DNA of 64,000 bases from Streptomyces triculaminicus (GTDB lineage: Bacteria; Actinomycetota; Actinomycetes; Streptomycetales; Streptomycetaceae). The notes under the pieces were generated by a model. That model was given only the letters and a program-made list of their open reading frames with translations, did not search any database and had not been told where the DNA came from. Position numbers and translations under genes: made by a program. Shown piece by piece: positions 18,421-27,796 of the stretch. The stretch lies in assembly GCF_017349075.1 (NCBI RefSeq), contig NZ_JAFMOF010000005.1:310001-374000 (forward strand), written 5' to 3'. Position 1 is the stretch's first letter. Every line of letters starts with the position of its first letter.

Positions 18421-19109
18421 GCCCCCACACCCCCAGGCGCGGGCACACGCTCGCCGCCGGTCTCGCCGTCACCGCCGCCCTCGCCCTCGCCGCCGGCACG
18501 GGCACCGCGTCCGCCGCCCCCGCCACCGACGACGCGGGGCCGACCACCGTCACCCCGGCGGGCCACGCCTTCACCGCGACCCTCAACGGCGAGGTCAGCT
18601 TCCGCGCCGGCTCGCTCACCGTGACGTGTACGGCCTCCAGTTCCGCGCCGTCCGACGGCAGCGGCAACAACCACGTGCCCGCCGCCCCCGGCAACACCAA
18701 CCCGGCGGGCCCCGTCGTCAGCAAGGCCAACGCGCCCACCTACTCCGGCTGCAGCGCCAGCCTGCCCGGCGTGGACATCACCATCGCCACCTCCGGCGAC
18801 TGGGACATCTCCATGCAGCACGGCACGCCGAGCACCGCCTCCCTCACCGCCCCCGCCCGGGGCATGGTGCTCAAGAGCAGCGGCCTGGCCAGCTGCACCG
18901 TGACCGCCGCCCCCGACGCCCCGGCGGTCATACCGGCCGCCTTCGCCAACGGCACGCCGTCCCAGATCACGGTCACCGACGTGTCGGTGCCGGTGACGGT
19001 GGAGGGCGGCTTCGGCTGCCCGACGACCGCCCGGACGGCGGTGTTCAACGCCACGTACGACATCACCGACGTGACGGACCCGAACTCTCAGATCGTCGTC
19101 AGCGGCTAG
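18417..19109 (+). CDS. Secreted beta-rich protein of unknown function
   Basis: 230 residues. The Sec signal peptide ends around ASAAPATDD. The mature part is rich in Ser, Thr, Ala and Pro with four spaced Cys (e.g. VTCTASS, YSGCSASL, ASCTVTA, FGCPTT), suggesting two disulfides in a beta-sandwich. It is coupled to DUF6114 by a 4-base overlap, so it probably belongs to the same surface system. Its end overlaps the convergent GT87/PAP2 gene by 11 bases. No family is recognised. Confidence 0.8.
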   Translation: MSPHTPRRGHTLAAGLAVTAALALAAGTGTASAAPATDDAGPTTVTPAGHAFTATLNGEVSFRAGSLTVTCTASSSAPSDGSGNNHVPAAPGNTNPAGPVVSKANAPTYSGCSASLPGVDITIATSGDWDISMQHGTPSTASLTAPARGMVLKSSGLASCTVTAAPDAPAVIPAAFANGTPSQITVTDVSVPVTVEGGFGCPTTARTAVFNATYDITDVTDPNSQIVVSG

Positions 19110-21197
19110 CGGCCGGTGGCCGCCGCCCCGGCGGGCCGGGTCGGCTCCCGGCCCGCACGGTCTCGCGCGGCGCGGCGGCCCGCGCCTCGTCCCCCCTGCG
19201 GGCGCCGGGAATCGCCGCCAGCGCCACCCGGCCCGGGCCGGTCAGCGCGTACTGGATGGCGAACCCGGACGCGACCACCAGCGCGCCGCCCGCCGCGTCG
19301 AGGACGTAGTGGTTGGCCGTGCCGACGATGACCGAGAAGGTCAGCAGCGGGTACAGCATGCCCAGCCACCTCGTCCACGCCCTCGGCGCCACCACCGCGA
19401 TCACGACGCCGCACCACAGCGACCACCCGATGTGTAGCGAGGGCATCGCCGCGTACTGGTTGGCCAGCTCCGTCAGCGCCCCGAAGTCGGGGTGGGCCAG
19501 GTCCTGCGGGCCGTTGACGGTGTCGATGAAGCCGAGGCCCGGCATCAGCCGCGGCGGTGCCAGCGGGTAGAGCCAGAAGCCGACGAGCGCCACCAGCGTC
19601 GCGAAGCCCAGCGCGGTGCGCGCCCAGCGGTAGGTGGCCGGGCGGCGCGCGTACAGGTACCCCAGCACGGACAGCGGCACCAGGAAGTGGAAGGTGCCGT
19701 AGTAGTAGTTCATGCCGTCCTTGAGCCAGCCGACGCCCGCCACGAAGTGGTTGAAGGCGTGTTCGACGTCCATGAGCAGGAACTCCTCGACGCCGAGGAT
19801 CTGCCGGCCGTGGGACTCCGCGAGCGTGCGCGAGTCGGGCGCCTGGGCGCGGATGTAGGAGTAGACCCAGTAGCCGACCCGTATCAGCATCAGCTCCAGC
19901 AACAGGTTCGGGCGGTTGAGCGCGCGCTTGAAGAAGCGCAGCAGCGGCACCCAGGCGAAGCGGCCGCGCTGCGGCTCGGCGACCGGCGTCGGCACCGGCC
20001 GGTCCCACACCTCGGACGAGCGCGTCAGGAACGGCACCGCGCAGGCGGCCGCCAGGGCGGCCAGCAGCGGGGCGTGCCGGCCGAGCGCCACGAGGTTCGG
20101 CGGGACCAGGACCGTACTGGTGAGCGTCATGACGAGCACGACGAGTACGGGCCACACGAACCGGTCGGCGCGGCGCCGGCCCACCCGCCCGGCGACCGCG
20201 AGCAGGATCCACAGCTGCTGGTGCTGCCAGGCGGTCGGGGCGACCACGACGGCCACGCAGCCGGTGACGGCCGTGGCGAGCAGCGCCTGCCCGTCCTCGG
20301 CGTAGCGCACGGCGCGGCGCAGGCCGACGACGGCGACGGCCGCGGCGAGCGACGCGTACAGCGCCAGCTCCAGCGGTCCGCGCAGCCCCACGCGCAGCAG
20401 CAGTCCGTGCAGCGACTGGTTGGCGACGCCGTCGGGCGCCTCGCCGAGGCCGGCCCCGGCGATGTGGTGCGCCCAGTACGTCCACGAGTCGTCCGGCAGG
20501 GTCACCCACGCCAGTGCCGTGGCGGCCGCGAAGGTGACACCGGCGGTGACCGCCGCACGGCGCCGCCCGGTCAGCCACAGCAACGCGGCGAAGAGCAGCA
20601 CGACCGGCTGCAGGGCCGCGGCGAGACCGGTGAGGACGCCGGTGGCCCGGCCGGAGCCCTGGGCGAACCGCGGCACGCAGCAGCCCAGGAGCACCAGCAG
20701 CACCGGGATGATGCTGGTCTGGCCCAGGGTGAAGGTGTTGCGTACGGGCAGCGAGGCCACGGCCAGGATCACGGCGACCGGGGCCGCCGCCGGCAGCGCG
20801 ACGCGCCGGCCCGGCGGGCCACCGTCGTCGCCGCGCCCGGGCAGCGCACGGGCGGCGAGCAGCGCCACGGCGACGACGAGCAGCAGGGTTCCCACGGTCC
20901 AGACCACGCCGAGGCTCTGCTCGGCGGCCCGGCTCAGGGGTCTGAGGACGAGACCCGCGAAGGGGGTGCCGGTGAAGCCGTCCGCGCCGTAGAGGGAGCC
21001 CCGCACCCGCAGGACACCGTCCCCTCCGGTCCACGACCCGAGGCCGGTGAACCGCCGCTCCGGGGGAAGCCGCAGCACCGCCGCCGCCTGACGGACGGCC
21101 AGCAGCCCGGCGAGCAGCCACAGCGCCCCCAGGACCGTCCCGGCCCGCGCCCCGCCCTCGGCGGCCCGGCCGGCCCGCCCTGCTCCGCATCCGCCAC
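19099..21197 (-). CDS. Membrane GT87-type glycosyltransferase fused to PAP2 phosphatase, N-terminus frameshifted
   Basis: About 699 residues, polytopic. The N-terminal half (about ten helices) resembles GT87 polyprenyl-phosphate-dependent mannosyl/arabinosyl transferases. The C-terminal part is a PAP2/inositol-phosphorylceramide-synthase-like phosphatase (AMPSLHIGWSLW and GTANHYVLDA supply the catalytic His and Asp motifs). The main frame has no ATG, GTG or TTG near its N-terminus. GTG 21197, behind a GGAGGAG site, is in another frame, and 19099-21197 is one base short of whole codons. I infer a lost base between about 21120 and 21180 in C-rich sequence. The likely role is cell-envelope lipid or glycan synthesis. 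Confidence 0.75.
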
Positions 21198-21379
21198 GCT
21201 CCGCCGCTCCTCCGGTCCGCCCAGGTCGGTCAGCCCCGCAGGGCGCCCGACAACCTCCTACAGGTGGCCTGAATCCAACGCTCCAAAGGCCATTAGGGTG
21301 CGGAGCTTTGCGCCCATGGGGTCGCCCGGCGCGCCGTGGGGGCTGCTGCGGGGAGGGTGCCCTGGGGCAGGATGGGCGC

Positions 21380-21706
21380 ATGAGCATCGTGAAGATCAAC
21401 GTCCTGACCGTCCCCGCCGAGCAGCGCGAGGTCCTCGAGCAGCGCTTCGCCTCCCGCGCCGGGGCCGTGGAGAGCTCCGACGGCTTCGAGTGGTTCGAAC
21501 TGCTGCGCCCCGTCGAGGGCACCGACGACTACCTCGTCTACACCCGCTGGCGCAGCGAGGAGGACTTCCAGGCGTGGATGGAGGGCCCGATGAAGGCCGC
21601 CCACCAGGGCGGCGGCGAGGGCGCCCCCAAGCAGCGGCCCGCCGCCTCGGGTTCGACGGTGTGGTCCTTCGACGTCGTCCAGCAGGCCGCGCCGAAGAAG
21701 GGCTGA
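21380..21706 (+). CDS. Antibiotic biosynthesis monooxygenase (ABM) domain protein
   Basis: 108 residues forming one ferredoxin-like ABM domain: MSIVKINVLTVP strand, EQREVLEQRF helix, DGFEWFELLRP strand, YLVYTRWRSEEDFQAW. The family includes heme-degrading and quinone-oxidising enzymes. The size and the WFELLRP...YTRW pattern resemble HmoB/IsdG-like proteins, but a heme ligand cannot be assigned. It stands alone between the GT87/PAP2 gene and a GNAT gene. Confidence 0.8.
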   Translation: MSIVKINVLTVPAEQREVLEQRFASRAGAVESSDGFEWFELLRPVEGTDDYLVYTRWRSEEDFQAWMEGPMKAAHQGGGEGAPKQRPAASGSTVWSFDVVQQAAPKKG

Positions 21707-21759
21707 GCCGCCCCGAAACCAGGTGACCGGGCGCCCGGCCGCGTGCGACCATCCGCGCC

Positions 21760-22278
21760 ATGATCGCCGACGCGCCCTCCTGGACCATCGCCCCGCAGCC
21801 GGCCGGCTCGCCCGAGTCGGCCGCGCTGCTGCGCGCGTACCTCGTCGACATCGCCGACCGCTGGTACCGGCTGCACCACGACCGCGGCGTGACACCCGAG
21901 GAGATCGAGCGTCATCTGGCGGAGATGGCCGCCGACGACCTCGCCCCGCCGCACGGCGTGCTGCTGGTCGCCCGGTACGGCGGGGAGCCGGCCGGGTGCG
22001 CGGGGCTGCTGCGCCGCGACGCGTGGACGGCGGAGGTGACGAAGGTGTTCGTCCGGGAGGACAGGCGCGGACTCGGCGGGGCGCCCCGGCTGATGGCGGC
22101 GGCCGAGGAGACGGCCCGGGGCTGGGGTGCGCGGCGCCTCGTGCTGAACACGCGGCGGGACCTGGTGGAGGCGCGGGCGCTGTACGCCCGGCACGGCTTC
22201 ACCGCGATCGAGCCGTACAAGCCGCTGGAGGAGGACCCGTTCGCCGAGGTGTGGCTGGGCAAGGAACTGGGGGCATAG
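21760..22278 (+). CDS. GNAT family N-acetyltransferase
   Basis: 172 residues. The acetyl-CoA binding motif is VREDRRGLGGAPRLM (R-x-x-G-x-G/A form). It is followed by the C-terminal strand and helix RRLVLNTRRDLVEARALYARHGF. The substrate is unknown. It begins 53 bases after the ABM gene on the same strand, so cotranscription is possible. Confidence 0.85.
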   Translation: MIADAPSWTIAPQPAGSPESAALLRAYLVDIADRWYRLHHDRGVTPEEIERHLAEMAADDLAPPHGVLLVARYGGEPAGCAGLLRRDAWTAEVTKVFVREDRRGLGGAPRLMAAAEETARGWGARRLVLNTRRDLVEARALYARHGFTAIEPYKPLEEDPFAEVWLGKELGA

Positions 22279-22510
22279 GGGCCGCAGGGCGCCCGGCCGC
22301 TCGCTGGCCGGCGCGGCCGCTGGGCCGTAGAGGCCGGAAGGGGCCGCCGGAACCACAGGGGTCGTAGGGGATACGGCGGCCGCAGGGGATGCAGTGGCCG
22401 TAGGGGTCGCTGGGGCCGGAGGGAACGCAGCGGCCGTAGAGGCCGCAGGGCACGCACCGGCCGTGGACGCCGAGGGGCGCCGTCGGAACCGCCGGGCCGG
22501 GCCGCAGGCC
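22279..22510. repeat. Degenerate short-period GC repeats between convergent genes
   Basis: The 232-base convergent spacer contains many variants of GGCCGTAGAGGCCG. Exact copies lie at 22323-22336 and 22432-22445, with a variant at 22396-22409. GGCCGCAGGG-type units are interspersed at roughly 12-base intervals. On the minus strand this gives a meaningless Arg-Pro-Leu-Arg periodicity. I find no gene here. Confidence 0.6.
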
Positions 22511-24589
22511 CTACGGCAGGCGGTGGTCGGGCCGCATGTCGCCGTCGTGCGGCTGCTCGGCGTCGGAGCCGCAGAGCTCCCTGTTGAGCTCGTGGACGAG
22601 CGCCACGAGGTCGTGGGGCCGGTCCTTGGCCGTCCACCAGTCCCCCAGCAGCTCCGCGAGCATCTCCTCGCGCACCGCGAACAGCAGGCCCGCCTGCCGC
22701 CGCCCCTCCTCGGTCAGCACGAGCGGGATCCCCAGGCGGTCGGCCAGCCCCCTTTCCTCCAGCTGGCGGGCGGCTCCCGTGATCACCCGTAGCGGTATGT
22801 CCATCCGCTCGGCGAGCAGGGACGGCTCGGCGTGGCCGTCGCGGTGGATGCGCAGCATCATCCAGCTGGCGGCGGGCTGGAGGTCGAGCCCGGCCCGTTC
22901 GGTGATCTTCTCGTAGACCCTGCGCCGCCCCTCCCGGCTGCCGAGCAGGGAGAGCGCGCGGGCGCACTCGTCGCGCGAGGAGCGCTCGACGGGGTTGCTG
23001 GAGAGGACCTCGCTGGTGTCGGGCGCGGTGACGCTGCCGCGCAGCGGCTGCTCCTTGAGCAGCCAGGCCAGGGCGAAGGCGACGAGGGCGGGCGGCACGG
23101 CGTAGAGGAAGACGTCGGTGATGGAGGCGGAGTACGCGTCGAGGACTCCGGCGCGCTGCGCGGGGGGCAGCCGGTTCACGGCCCGCGGGTCGGCCTGGAG
23201 GCCGCCGGGGGTGACGCCGGGCGGCAGGGGGGTGCCTGCGAGGGCGTCGGTGATGCGGGGGCCGAGGCTGTTGGCGAAGATCGTGCCGAAGACGGACACG
23301 CCGAACGAGGCGCCGATGGAGCGGAAGAAGGTGGCGCCGGAGGTGGCGACGCCGAGGTTCTCGTAGGCCACGGCGTTCTGCACGATCAGCACCAGCACCT
23401 GCATGACCAGGCCGAGTCCGAAGCCGAAGACGAAGAAGTACAGGCCCGTCTCGGTGGCGCTGATCGTGGGTGTGAGCCGGTGGAGCAGGAGCAGGCCGAT
23501 GGTCATGACGGCGGTGCCGGCGATGGGGAAGGCCTTGTAGCGGCCGGTGCGGCTGACGATCTGGCCGGAGCCGACCGAGGAGATCAGCATGCCGGCGACC
23601 ATCGGCAGCATGTGCACGCCGGACAGGGTGGGCGAGACGCCCTGGACGACCTGCAGGAAGGTGGGCAGGTAGGTCATGGAGCCGAACATCGCGAAGCCGA
23701 CGACGAAGCCGATGACCGAGCAGAGCGAGAACGTACGGATCCGGAAGAGCCCGAGCGGCAGTACGGGCTCCTCCGCCCGGCGCTCGACGAGGACGAACGG
23801 GACCACCAGCGCCACCCCGAGCACCCCCAGGCCGATGATCTGCCACGACACCCAGGGGTAGGTGGTGCCGCCCAGCGAGGTCATCAGGACCAGGCAGGTG
23901 GCGACGGCCGCGATGAGGGCGGTGCCGAGGTAGTCGATGCGGTGCCGGGTGCGGTGGGCGGGGATGTGCAGCACGGCGGCGATGACTCCGAGCGCGACGA
24001 CGCCGATGGGCAGGTTGACGTAGAACACCCAGCGCCAGCTGAGGTGGTCCACGAACAGGCCGCCGAGCAGCGGACCGAGCACGCTCGAGCCGCCGAAGAC
24101 CGCGCCGAACAGCCCCTGGTAGCGGCCCCGGTCGCGGGGCGGCACGATGTCGCCGACGATCGCCATCGACAGCACCATCAGGCCGCCGCCGCCCAGGCCC
24201 TGCAGGGCGCGGAACCCGATCAGCTCGGGCATGTTCCGGGCGAGCCCGCACAGCGCGGAGCCGATCAGGAAGATCACGATCGCGGTCTGGAAGAGCTTCT
24301 TGCGCCCGTACTGGTCGCCGAGCTTGCCCCACAGCGGGGTGGCGGCGGTGGAGGCGAGCATATAGGCGGTGACCACCCAGGACAGGTGCTCGAGGCCGCC
24401 GAGGTCGCTGACGATGGTCGGCAGGGCGGTGGAGACGATGGTCTGGTCGAGCGCGGCCAGCAGCATGCCCAGCAGCAGCGCGCCGATCGCCACGCGGACG
24501 CCGCGCCGCGTCCGCCCCTCGCCGGGTACGGGCGGGGTGGCCGCGGCCACCGCGGGGCCCGGGCCGGGGCCCGGGGTGTCCTGGCCCAT
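22511..24589 (-). CDS. DHA2-family MFS drug exporter with C-terminal winged-helix domain
   Basis: 692 residues. The first about 530 form a 14-helix EmrB/QacA-type drug:H+ antiporter (LDQTIVSTALPTIVSDLGG in helix 1, WGKLGDQYGRKKLF in loop 2-3, GSSVLGPLLGG motif C). The last about 150 residues are soluble and look like a MarR-type winged helix: PSLLAERMDIPLRVITGAAR recognition region, then LVLTEEGRRQAGLLFAVREE. This suggests a transporter that senses or regulates through its own tail. ATG 24589 is preceded by AGGAGCTGCCC. A short inverted repeat upstream (24804-24828) could be an operator. Confidence 0.88.
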   Translation of the reverse strand: MGQDTPGPGPGPAVAAATPPVPGEGRTRRGVRVAIGALLLGMLLAALDQTIVSTALPTIVSDLGGLEHLSWVVTAYMLASTAATPLWGKLGDQYGRKKLFQTAIVIFLIGSALCGLARNMPELIGFRALQGLGGGGLMVLSMAIVGDIVPPRDRGRYQGLFGAVFGGSSVLGPLLGGLFVDHLSWRWVFYVNLPIGVVALGVIAAVLHIPAHRTRHRIDYLGTALIAAVATCLVLMTSLGGTTYPWVSWQIIGLGVLGVALVVPFVLVERRAEEPVLPLGLFRIRTFSLCSVIGFVVGFAMFGSMTYLPTFLQVVQGVSPTLSGVHMLPMVAGMLISSVGSGQIVSRTGRYKAFPIAGTAVMTIGLLLLHRLTPTISATETGLYFFVFGFGLGLVMQVLVLIVQNAVAYENLGVATSGATFFRSIGASFGVSVFGTIFANSLGPRITDALAGTPLPPGVTPGGLQADPRAVNRLPPAQRAGVLDAYSASITDVFLYAVPPALVAFALAWLLKEQPLRGSVTAPDTSEVLSSNPVERSSRDECARALSLLGSREGRRRVYEKITERAGLDLQPAASWMMLRIHRDGHAEPSLLAERMDIPLRVITGAARQLEERGLADRLGIPLVLTEEGRRQAGLLFAVREEMLAELLGDWWTAKDRPHDLVALVHELNRELCGSDAEQPHDGDMRPDHRLP

Positions 24590-24653
24590 GGGCAGCTCCT
24601 GAGTGCGGGGTGGGATTCCGCTCGCTTCGGCCCGGGGCCGGCCCGGGCCGGCA

Positions 24654-24725
24654 CGGGTCGCTCGGGTCCGCTCGGGTCCGCCCGGGTCGGCGCGGGCTCG
24701 GCTCGGGTCGGCGCGTGCTCGGCTC
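24654..24725. repeat. Tandem decamer repeats upstream of the MFS gene
   Basis: CTCGGGTCCG occurs twice in tandem (24661-24680). It is followed by diverged copies (CCCGGGTCGG, GCTCGGGTCG, GCTCGGTTT) with a period close to 10-15 bases. The array sits in the 313-base divergent spacer between the MFS and HAD genes. It is probably a slippage-prone promoter-proximal repeat with no coding capacity. Confidence 0.5.
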
Positions 24726-24803
24726 GGTTTCCATCGTCCGCCGGAGGGGCGGTTCCGGCCCGCTGGGGTACGCCGACCAGGGGCGTTGGCGTTTTCCCTG
24801 CAC

Positions 24804-24828
24804 CTTTTTGTATCGTGGAGAAACAAAG
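24804..24828. promoter_or_regulatory. Imperfect inverted repeat in the MFS/HAD divergent promoter region
   Basis: CTTTTTGT (24804-24811) and AAACAAAG (24821-24828) pair at six of eight positions. They lie in an unusually AT-rich island within GC-rich DNA, about 75 bases before the HAD start and 215 before the MFS start. The MarR-like tail of the transporter makes an operator plausible; a plain promoter is equally possible. Confidence 0.3.
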
Positions 24829-24902
24829 TGGCTCCGCCCGCACTCCCTGACCGGCGGGTGGAGCCGCTTGTCTTTTTTCTCCGCGCGCTTGGAGTCCTTC
24901 CG

Positions 24903-25565
24903 ATGACCACGACCACGCTCACGGCCCGCGCCCTGCTCCTCGACATGGACGGGACGATCGTCAACTCCGACGCGGTCGTCGAGCGCTGCTGGCGCCGCTG
25001 GGCGGAGGAGCACGGTCTGGACGCCGACGAGGCCCTGAAGGTGGTCCACGGCCGCCAGGGCTACGCCACCATGGCCGTCCTCCTCCCGGACCGCCCCATG
25101 GAGCTCAACCACGAGGACAACCGGCGCATGCTCGAGGCCGAGACCGCCGACATCGACGGCGTCGTCCCGGTCCCCGGGGCCCCCGCCTTCATGGCCGCCC
25201 TGGCCGGCCTCCCGCACGCCCTGGTCACCTCCGCCGACCGCGCCCTGTCCGACGCCCGCATGGGCGCGGCCGGCCTGCCGATGCCGGCGGTACGCGTGAC
25301 GGCCGAGTCGGTCGGCGCCAGCAAGCCGGACCCGGAGGGCTTCCTCAAGGGCGCGGCCGAGCTGGGCTTCGACGCCCGGGACTGCGTCGTCTTCGAGGAC
25401 TCCGAGGCGGGCATCACGGCCGGCAAGGCCGCCGGCATGCGCGTGGTGGGCGTGGGCCCCCGCGCGGCGGCGCACGCCCCCGACGTGGCGGTCGCGGACC
25501 TGACGCGGGTCCGGGTGCAGGCGGCGCCGGACGGCGGCATCCTGCTGACGATCACGGAGGGCTGA
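24903..25565 (+). CDS. HAD-family sugar-phosphatase-like hydrolase
   Basis: 220 residues. Motif I is LLDMDGTIV (nucleophile Asp and acid Asp). Motif II is LVTSAD, motif III the Lys of GASKPDPEGF, and motif IV VVFEDSEAGITAG. The small helical cap after motif I fits the beta-phosphoglucomutase/GPH subgroup. It dephosphorylates a small sugar or sugar-like phosphate in the cytoplasm; the substrate is unknown. ATG 24903 follows GGAG at a suitable distance. Confidence 0.9.
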   Translation: MTTTTLTARALLLDMDGTIVNSDAVVERCWRRWAEEHGLDADEALKVVHGRQGYATMAVLLPDRPMELNHEDNRRMLEAETADIDGVVPVPGAPAFMAALAGLPHALVTSADRALSDARMGAAGLPMPAVRVTAESVGASKPDPEGFLKGAAELGFDARDCVVFEDSEAGITAGKAAGMRVVGVGPRAAAHAPDVAVADLTRVRVQAAPDGGILLTITEG

Positions 25566-25645
25566 GGTCCCGCGGCCCGCGGGCGGCCGGCTTGCGGGCC
25601 CCAGGCCCGCGGGCGGCCGGGATCACCTCACGTCACAGGATCGCC

Positions 25646-26011
25646 TCACGTCATCTGCGCCTTGACGTGCGCGATGACCTCCTCGAGCTCCTTCGTCGGG
25701 CAGAACTCCGCGAATTCGCTGTCCTCGAGCGCCTCGGGGGCGTGGCCGGGCGGCCAGTAGTACAGCTGCCCCGCCTCGTACGTCTCCTCGCCCTCGGCCG
25801 TACGCAGCTTGATCCTGCCCTTGGTCAGGAACCCCCAGTGCGGGCACTGGCAGAGGTCGTCGGGCAGCCCCTTGAGGGCCGGGCCGAGGTCGGTCCCTTT
25901 GGCCGCGCGCACCCAGAGCACGCTCATGCCGCCGCCCATCTCCCGCGTCCGCGCCTCGAGGCCCTCACCCGCGATGGTGACCGGCGTGTCGTCGTGCGTT
26001 GTCGAGGTCAT
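25646..26011 (-). CDS. Small cupin-fold protein
   Basis: 121 residues. The strand pattern and CPHWGFLTKGRIKLRTAEG followed by YYWPPGHAPEAL fit a single-domain cupin with few metal-binding residues (His in CPHWG, His in PGHAPE). The function is unknown. ATG 26011 is preceded by GGAGGGAGACGG. It is convergent with the HAD gene. Confidence 0.7.
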   Translation of the reverse strand: MTSTTHDDTPVTIAGEGLEARTREMGGGMSVLWVRAAKGTDLGPALKGLPDDLCQCPHWGFLTKGRIKLRTAEGEETYEAGQLYYWPPGHAPEALEDSEFAEFCPTKELEEVIAHVKAQMT

Positions 26012-26117
26012 GACCGTCTCCCTCCGGATCCGGAGCTGGTGCCTCATTCCTCACGATAGGCAGGCGGGCGCGGGGCCTCCAGGCGGGAATGTCAGACCCG
26101 GCTGACATGCTGCTCCC

Positions 26118-26717
26118 ATGCCCCAGCAGGACGACACGCTCGAGAGCGCCCACGACGCCCGGCCCGGCGCCCCGCTCGCCCCCGCCCGGATATCCCTCGC
26201 CCAGATATCCGATCCTCGGGACGTCACGCCCGGGCTCCGGCGACAGCTGATCGACTGCTGGATCGCGGTCACCAATGCGGGCGGTGCGGCCGGGTTCCCG
26301 TTTCCCCCGGTCGGGGACGACGACGTCGCGCCCGTGGCGGACGGGCTCCTCGGCCGTCTCGACGCGCGGAACAGCCGCCTCGTCATCGCACGGTCCGGCG
26401 AGGCCCTGGCCGGCTGAGTCGTCCTCAAACGCGACTCCTACCGGCTCGTGAGTCACTGGGGCACGATCCATCACCTTCAGACCCACCCCGGCTTCCGGGG
26501 GCGCGGCGTCGGCTCCGCCCTCGTCCGCGAGCTGCGGCGGATCGCCCGCGACGAGCTGGGGCTCGAGCAGCTGCATCTCGCCGCGCGGGGAGGCCAGGGA
26601 CTGGAGGACTTCTACGGGCGGCTCGGCTGGCGCGAGATCGGCCGCTGGCCCGAGGCCCTCCGCCTCGCCCCCGACGACACCCGGGACGAGGTCCTCATGA
26701 TCCTCACCCCACTCTGA
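26118..26717 (+). pseudogene. GNAT acetyltransferase interrupted by an in-frame TGA
   Basis: One frame runs from ATG 26118 to 26717 with a single stop, TGA at 26415-26417, between GEALAG and VVLKRDSYRL. The downstream part completes a normal GNAT domain, with HLQTHPGFRGRGVGSALV as the acetyl-CoA site and GLEDFYGRLGWREIG at the C-terminus. The position normally holds Trp in such proteins (G-W-V-V-L), so a TGG to TGA change explains it. No other damage is visible, so the lesion is recent or a base-call error. Without readthrough the first 99 residues lack the cofactor site. Confidence 0.8.
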
Positions 26718-26730
26718 TCCCTCTCGGGCG

Positions 26731-27588
26731 TCACCGGAACGCGGTGTCCGCCCCGATCTCCTCCACCGCGTCCAGCTGCTCGAGCCGCGCGCGCAGATGG
26801 GCGCGGATCCAGGCGAAGGCCTCCGCCCCCAGCGGCAGCCGCAGCGGCGGCTCCTCGAGGCCGACAGCGGCGATGATGGCCTCGGCCCCGCGGTACGGGT
26901 CGCCCGACTGGGAACCGTGCGACGCCTCGAGCGCCGCGCGCGCCGGGCCCATGAGCTCCGCGTAGTCCTCCATCGGCGTACCCCACCGCAGCGACCGCCC
27001 GCCGAAGTCCGTACGGAACGGGCCGGGTTCCACGATGGTGACGCGAATGCCGAGGTGGGCGACCTCGGCCGCGAGCGCCTCGGACATGCCTTCCAGCGCG
27101 AACTTCGTCCCGGCGTACGCGGTGCCGCCCGGCCCCGCGATCACACCGATCACCGACGACATCTGCACGATGCGGCCCGCGCGTTGGTGCCGCATGACCG
27201 GCAGGACGGCGCGGGTGACCGCCATCGCGCCGAAGAGGTTGGTCTCGAAGTTACGGCGCAGCTCGCTGTCGCTCAGCTCCTCGAACGCGCCGAGCAGCCC
27301 GGCCCCGGCGTTGTTCACCAGGACGTCGATCCGGCCGAAGCCCGTCTCGGCCTCGGCCACGGCGCGGCGGATCGACGCGTCGTCGGTCACGTCCAGCGCG
27401 ACGGCCCGTACCCGGCCGGGCGCGAGCGCCACCAGGTCCTCGACGGCGGCGACGTCCCGGGCGGTGGCCACCACGCGGTCGCCATGGGCGATGACGGCCC
27501 GCGCGATCTCCCGCCCGAACCCGGAACTCGTCCCGGTGACGAACCAGACCCGGCCCTCGCCGGTCCCCTCGCCCTGCCGCCCGCTCAT
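26731..27588 (-). CDS. Short-chain dehydrogenase/reductase
   Basis: 285 residues. The cofactor motif is VTGTSSGFGREIA (TGxxxGxG), with the structural NNAG in VLVNNAGAG. The catalytic Ser is in VQMSSVIG and the Tyr-Lys pair in YAGTKFALEG. The classical SDR size and RVVATARD suggest NADP preference. The substrate is unknown. It lies downstream of the XRE regulator on the same strand, separated by 208 bases in which I see no other gene. Confidence 0.9.
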   Translation of the reverse strand: MSGRQGEGTGEGRVWFVTGTSSGFGREIARAVIAHGDRVVATARDVAAVEDLVALAPGRVRAVALDVTDDASIRRAVAEAETGFGRIDVLVNNAGAGLLGAFEELSDSELRRNFETNLFGAMAVTRAVLPVMRHQRAGRIVQMSSVIGVIAGPGGTAYAGTKFALEGMSEALAAEVAHLGIRVTIVEPGPFRTDFGGRSLRWGTPMEDYAELMGPARAALEASHGSQSGDPYRGAEAIIAAVGLEEPPLRLPLGAEAFAWIRAHLRARLEQLDAVEEIGADTAFR

Positions 27589-27796
27589 GATGCCGTCCCT
27601 CTGTCGTCCCGTGGCTCGTACACCCGCACTCTAAAGATCGACTGGCGCTCGCGCGGAACGATTTTTCGCCGGCACCGCGCCCGCCGGCGCTTTCCGCCGG
27701 TGGCCTTCGTCCCGTTGTCGACCTTCCGGGCCTCGTACTGGCCGACCTCGAGGAAACGGCGTACGCCGTCGGGAGTACTGCCTGGGTACCCCCGGG

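Noticed and set aside
22279..22510. CRISPR-like or structured repeat array
   Set aside because: The units are short, degenerate and contiguous, without unique spacers; this is low-complexity GC repeat.
27589..27796. A small basic protein gene between the XRE regulator and the SDR gene
   Set aside because: The minus-strand frame is open only because it continues antisense-phase from the XRE gene. It has no start with a ribosome site and no known domain.
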